From NCBI GenBank assembly GCA_929200485.1, contig CAKMZU010000135.1, positions 1 to 9,177 of the forward strand: 9,177 nt of DNA, in the 5' to 3' direction. The translations under genes and the position numbers were made by a program. This stretch comes from an uncultured Gammaproteobacteria bacterium. Lineage in GTDB: Bacteria; Pseudomonadota; Gammaproteobacteria; Pseudomonadales; DT-91. Below are positions 7,423-9,177 of the stretch, piece after piece. The notes beneath the pieces were generated by a model. That model made no database searches. It was not told the origin of the DNA and worked only from the letters and a program-made list of their open reading frames with translations. Position 1 is the first letter of the stretch. Each line of letters starts with the position of its first letter.

Positions 7423-8406
7423 ATGGCTAAAAAAACGCGTAGAAAATCCACCACTCCTAAAAACCCTGCCAGAGGCCCATTAGCCAGAAAACTCATAGCA
7501 GAATATAAAAAACACTTGGAAAACACTGTTACCGATTTGGCTAGCTGGAAAGAAGGCAAAGCCAATGCAGAAAAATTACAAGAAAGCATCGTTTCGGATA
7601 GCACACTTAAACAATACGATCCGCTTCATGCTCTCTATATTTATGGTCAAAATCAATTATCGGTTTTAATAGAGCAAATCATCAATCTAGAGTTGGTTGA
7701 CTATTTAGGCAATATTTATGATGAACAACAAACTGAACACATGCCATCAGGGCCTCCCCAAAGCCCACTAACAGGGTCTTTTTTTACCTGCTGGGGTTCT
7801 TTCGACTTATGTACAAAAAGTGCAAAAAAAGAAACACTGGCCTCCATCGCTATTGACTTCTGCAAAGCTGTCGGTGTTGATCAATCCTTAATTGATCTCT
7901 ACGAAACCATGCAGCAATCCCGGATGGGGATTTATATTCACCAAGGAACATCGGGTCGGTTTTTGTACTTACGAGAAATGATTACCGGCAAAGAAATCAA
8001 AGCCATTTGTGCCAGTGGTTATTTAGGTCAACCAGGGGAATTATGGTTTGTTCGTATCATGCCTCCTTTATCGAATAACCCTGTTGCCAATTACTCCGTG
8101 GTATTTACGACCCCTTATTTACTCACGGAAGTTGTGATTAAAGAAGATAGGCGAAATATAGTTGCCACCACCGAAACAAAATGGCAAAGCTATTTTGATC
8201 GGAATCTGGGCTACATAAAAGCCAGTTCCGAAATCGAAGCTTACGAGCAGCTTATGAAATATGGCCCAAACCCCTACTATTGGTCTGAATATATATTTCT
8301 CGCTTATTGCAACTCTACACCAGAAATGATTTGCTTAACTGGCATACCCGACATCATTGAGAGCCTACCTCACGGAGAAATGGCAAGAGACACTTTGCGT
8401 ATATAA
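7423..8406 (+). CDS. uncharacterised 327-residue protein divergent from the helicase operon
   Basis: I do not recognise a named family. The N-terminus is strongly basic (MAKKTRRKSTTPKNPARG), as in nucleic-acid-binding tails. It is followed by a predicted helical region (about 20-100), a Pro/Gly linker (about 108-117) and a mixed alpha/beta part. Several compact stretches look like conserved motifs: GIYIHQGTSGRFLYLREM (169-186), SGYLGQPGELWFVRIMPP (198-215), VVFTTPYLL (226-234) and GIPDIIESLPH (307-317). The protein has no signal peptide, no transmembrane segment, no P-loop, and no convincing PD-(D/E)xK or HNH nuclease site. The start is ATG 7423 with a pyrimidine-rich TCCTCTCTT in front instead of a Shine-Dalgarno sequence; no in-frame alternative nearby is better. 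Its divergent position beside the SNF2/RecD2 operon suggests a partner or regulator, which is inference only. Confidence 0.85.
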   Translation: MAKKTRRKSTTPKNPARGPLARKLIAEYKKHLENTVTDLASWKEGKANAEKLQESIVSDSTLKQYDPLHALYIYGQNQLSVLIEQIINLELVDYLGNIYDEQQTEHMPSGPPQSPLTGSFFTCWGSFDLCTKSAKKETLASIAIDFCKAVGVDQSLIDLYETMQQSRMGIYIHQGTSGRFLYLREMITGKEIKAICASGYLGQPGELWFVRIMPPLSNNPVANYSVVFTTPYLLTEVVIKEDRRNIVATTETKWQSYFDRNLGYIKASSEIEAYEQLMKYGPNPYYWSEYIFLAYCNSTPEMICLTGIPDIIESLPHGEMARDTLRI

Positions 8407-8444
8407 GCGTCAAAAGATATAGATCGCAATTTACAAAAACCATT

Positions 8445-8465
8445 AGTAATAATTAATTGATTACT
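8445..8465 (+). terminator. weak AT-rich hairpin after the 327-codon gene
   Basis: AGTAAT and ATTACT pair around a 9-base loop, 39 bases after the stop of the unknown gene. The stem has few G/C pairs and no T-run follows, so it is at best a weak terminator. Confidence 0.2.
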
Positions 8466-8473
8466 TATCTTTG

Positions 8474-8513
8474 GGGCTATATAGTCCGCGAGTGGGTATT
8501 TTTGCCCACCTCG
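8474..8513. repeat. near-palindrome followed by a bulged stem-loop
   Basis: GGGCTATATAGTCC (8474-8487) is self-complementary over all 14 bases with one G-T mismatch. It is followed at once by a hairpin (8489-8513): CGAG+TGGGT pairs with GCCCA+CTCG around ATTTTT, with one bulged C. There is no T-run on the 3' side in either direction, so this is not a standard Rho-independent terminator. Confidence 0.4.
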
Positions 8514-8514
8514 G

Positions 8515-8583
8515 AAACCTCAAAAACCGACCAAAAACCCAAAGCAAAAAATCCGAAAACTAAATACCAATAAAACCTCAAAA
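8515..8583 (+). repeat. 11-bp direct repeat, possible integrase arm-type sites
   Basis: AAACCTCAAAA occurs at 8515-8525 and again at 8573-8583, with starts 58 bases apart. Related words follow at 8738-8750 (CTTCAAAAAACTC). All have the same orientation and lie in A/C-rich DNA upstream of the integrase gene. Repeated short arm sites are expected for P4-type integrases that carry an Arm-binding N-terminal domain, but the A-rich base composition also makes such repeats likely by chance. Confidence 0.3.
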
Positions 8584-8683
8584 CACTTTATATAAAGCAC
8601 GCAATAACCTGCCATAGATACTAATCTGCACCGCTAATTAGAATGAACCTTCATAATCCCATAGCGTTTGCAGTATCAGGAAC

Positions 8684-8696
8684 TGAACCCGCGTCC
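8684..8696 (-). other. short match to the tmRNA (ssrA) T-arm, possible attachment-site relic
   Basis: Read on the minus strand this is GGACGCGGGTTCA, identical to the 5' half of the T-stem and loop near the 3' end of enterobacterial ssrA as I remember it. The next bases (GTTCC) also resemble ssrA (ACTCC), then similarity stops. There is no complementary 3' half and no CCA acceptor end, so this is not an intact RNA gene. Integrases of this type often use ssrA or tRNA 3' ends as target, but loss of the 3' half is unusual for an att core. Confidence 0.25.
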
Positions 8697-8761
8697 AACT
8701 AACACCACCAACCAACCTTCCAAAAAAATCAACAAAACTTCAAAAAACTCAATAAAATCAA

Positions 8762-8774
8762 GGCACTCAGTGCC
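8762..8774. repeat. perfect inverted repeat upstream of integrase
   Basis: GGCACT-C-AGTGCC is a perfect 6-bp-arm inverted repeat about 40 bases upstream of the candidate integrase -35 element. Its size fits a dimeric repressor or excisionase operator. Confidence 0.3.
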
Positions 8775-8812
8775 AATTCCTTCCATTCAACTCCGACCAC
8801 ATATTGTAACAT

Positions 8813-8841
8813 TTGCACATTCATTTAACATAAAATATAAC
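8813..8841 (+). promoter_or_regulatory. candidate integrase promoter
   Basis: TTGCAC (8813-8818) and TATAAC (8836-8841) are separated by 17 bases. The -10 matches the sigma70 consensus in five of six positions; the -35 is weak. This would give a leader of about 30 bases before the integrase ATG. Confidence 0.35.
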
Positions 8842-8877
8842 AACAGCACGAAAATAAACCACTTGGTGTTACATTAA

Positions 8878-9177
8878 ATGGCCAACTCCACTCGACCACT
8901 GACAAACACAGAAATCTTACACACCAAACCGAGGGAGAAGGAATACAACCTATCGGACGGCCAAGGATTATTCCTTCGAGTAAAACCCAATGGTAGCAAG
9001 CTGTGGCTGTTCAATTATCAGCGTCCAATTATCAAAAAAAGAGCAAATCTGAGCTTTGGTCGATACCCTGATGTTACATTGGCACAAGCCAGAGAGATGC
9101 GAAGAGAAGCGCGATCTTTATTAGCGCAAGAGATTGATCCGCAAACCCACAAGCAGGAGCGACACCGGCTGACACTA
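8878..9177 (+). CDS. P4-type tyrosine recombinase / integrase, N-terminal 100 codons only
   Basis: The frame starts at ATG 8878, directly after an in-frame TAA (8875-8877), and stays open for 100 codons to the window edge. The visible part matches the Arm DNA-binding domain (DUF4102 type) of P4-like integrases: LTNTEI near the start, YNLSDGQGLFLRVKPNGSK, LWLFNYQRP, then LSFGRYPDVTLAQAREMRR and a DPQTHKQE linker. The catalytic Arg-His-Arg-Tyr residues belong to the C-terminal domain outside the window, so activity cannot be judged. No clear Shine-Dalgarno sequence precedes the ATG. Such enzymes catalyse site-specific integration and excision of islands, usually at a tRNA or ssrA 3' end. Its presence marks the region as part of, or abutting, a mobile island. 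Confidence 0.9.
   Translation, partial: MANSTRPLTNTEILHTKPREKEYNLSDGQGLFLRVKPNGSKLWLFNYQRPIIKKRANLSFGRYPDVTLAQAREMRREARSLLAQEIDPQTHKQERHRLTL

Larger units (their letters stand above)
8407..8877. other. non-coding integrase-proximal region, candidate attachment and control DNA
   Basis: The 471 bases between the unknown gene and the integrase start have no convincing gene. They hold an AT-only-type hairpin, a near-palindrome plus stem-loop (8474-8513), two strongly A/C-rich stretches (8514-8590 and 8697-8760; for example no G at all in 8701-8760), repeated CTCAAAA-like words, a tmRNA-like 13-mer on the minus strand, a perfect inverted repeat at 8762-8774 and a candidate promoter. This mix fits the recombination and regulatory DNA that usually lies next to a tyrosine recombinase gene of an island. 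Confidence 0.4.

Noticed and set aside
7395..7604. 69-codon minus-strand frame opposite the start of the 327-codon gene
   Set aside because: It overlaps the basic N-terminus of a much longer frame and shows no recognisable domain.
8110..8150. Possible nuclease-like ExK around residues 235-240 of the 327-residue protein
   Set aside because: No properly spaced upstream Asp with beta-strand context is apparent; ExK words are frequent by chance.
280..8406. Assignment to DISARM, Zorya or BREX on the basis of the SNF2 helicase
   Set aside because: No methyltransferase, phospholipase-D-like protein, ZorA/ZorB motor proteins or PglZ-like protein is present in the window.
8668..8877. 69-codon plus-strand frame starting at TTG and ending right before the integrase
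   Set aside because: It is low-complexity, rich in Asn, Thr, Lys and Ser because of the A/C-rich DNA. It has a TTG start without a ribosome binding site and covers the probable recombination and promoter region.
1..9177. CRISPR array, tRNA or rRNA gene
   Set aside because: No regularly spaced repeats were seen, and no cloverleaf or rRNA-like sequence was found on either strand beyond the partial tmRNA-like 13-mer.

Overview
The window looks like an accessory region of a moderately AT-rich gammaproteobacterium. The grounds are bacterial gene layout, codon use, a P4-type integrase and helicase families familiar from proteobacterial islands; no species can be named. It holds two large helicase genes on the minus strand, one divergent gene of unknown function on the plus strand, and the 5' end of a tyrosine recombinase gene running off the right edge.

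Layout from left to right. Positions 1-265 hold no convincing gene, only a possible 42-codon ORF and a small hairpin. A hairpin terminator at 266-291 overlaps the stop codon of a RecD2-type helicase gene (280-2832, minus). A 123-base gap follows, containing a chain of tiny stop/start-overlapping ORFs, and then a very large SNF2-family ATPase gene (2956-7140, minus). The SNF2 gene lies upstream of recD2 in transcription, with no terminator seen between them, so the two probably form one operon. A divergent intergenic region (7141-7422) separates the operon from a 327-codon gene that I cannot assign to a named family. From 8407 to 8877 there is a non-coding stretch with stem-loops, A/C-rich repeats, a short match to the tmRNA T-arm and a candidate promoter. 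It leads into the integrase gene at 8878.

How the parts may work together (inference): the SNF2 protein carries a probable winged-helix start, a TPR-like helical region and a complete SNF2 motor, so it is built to bind partners and remodel DNA or displace proteins from it. RecD2 is a 5'-3' SF1B helicase. Two DNA motors in one operon, a divergent partner and an adjacent recombinase suggest a mobile genome-maintenance or anti-invader module. No nuclease, methyltransferase or CRISPR part is visible, so no named defence system can be claimed.
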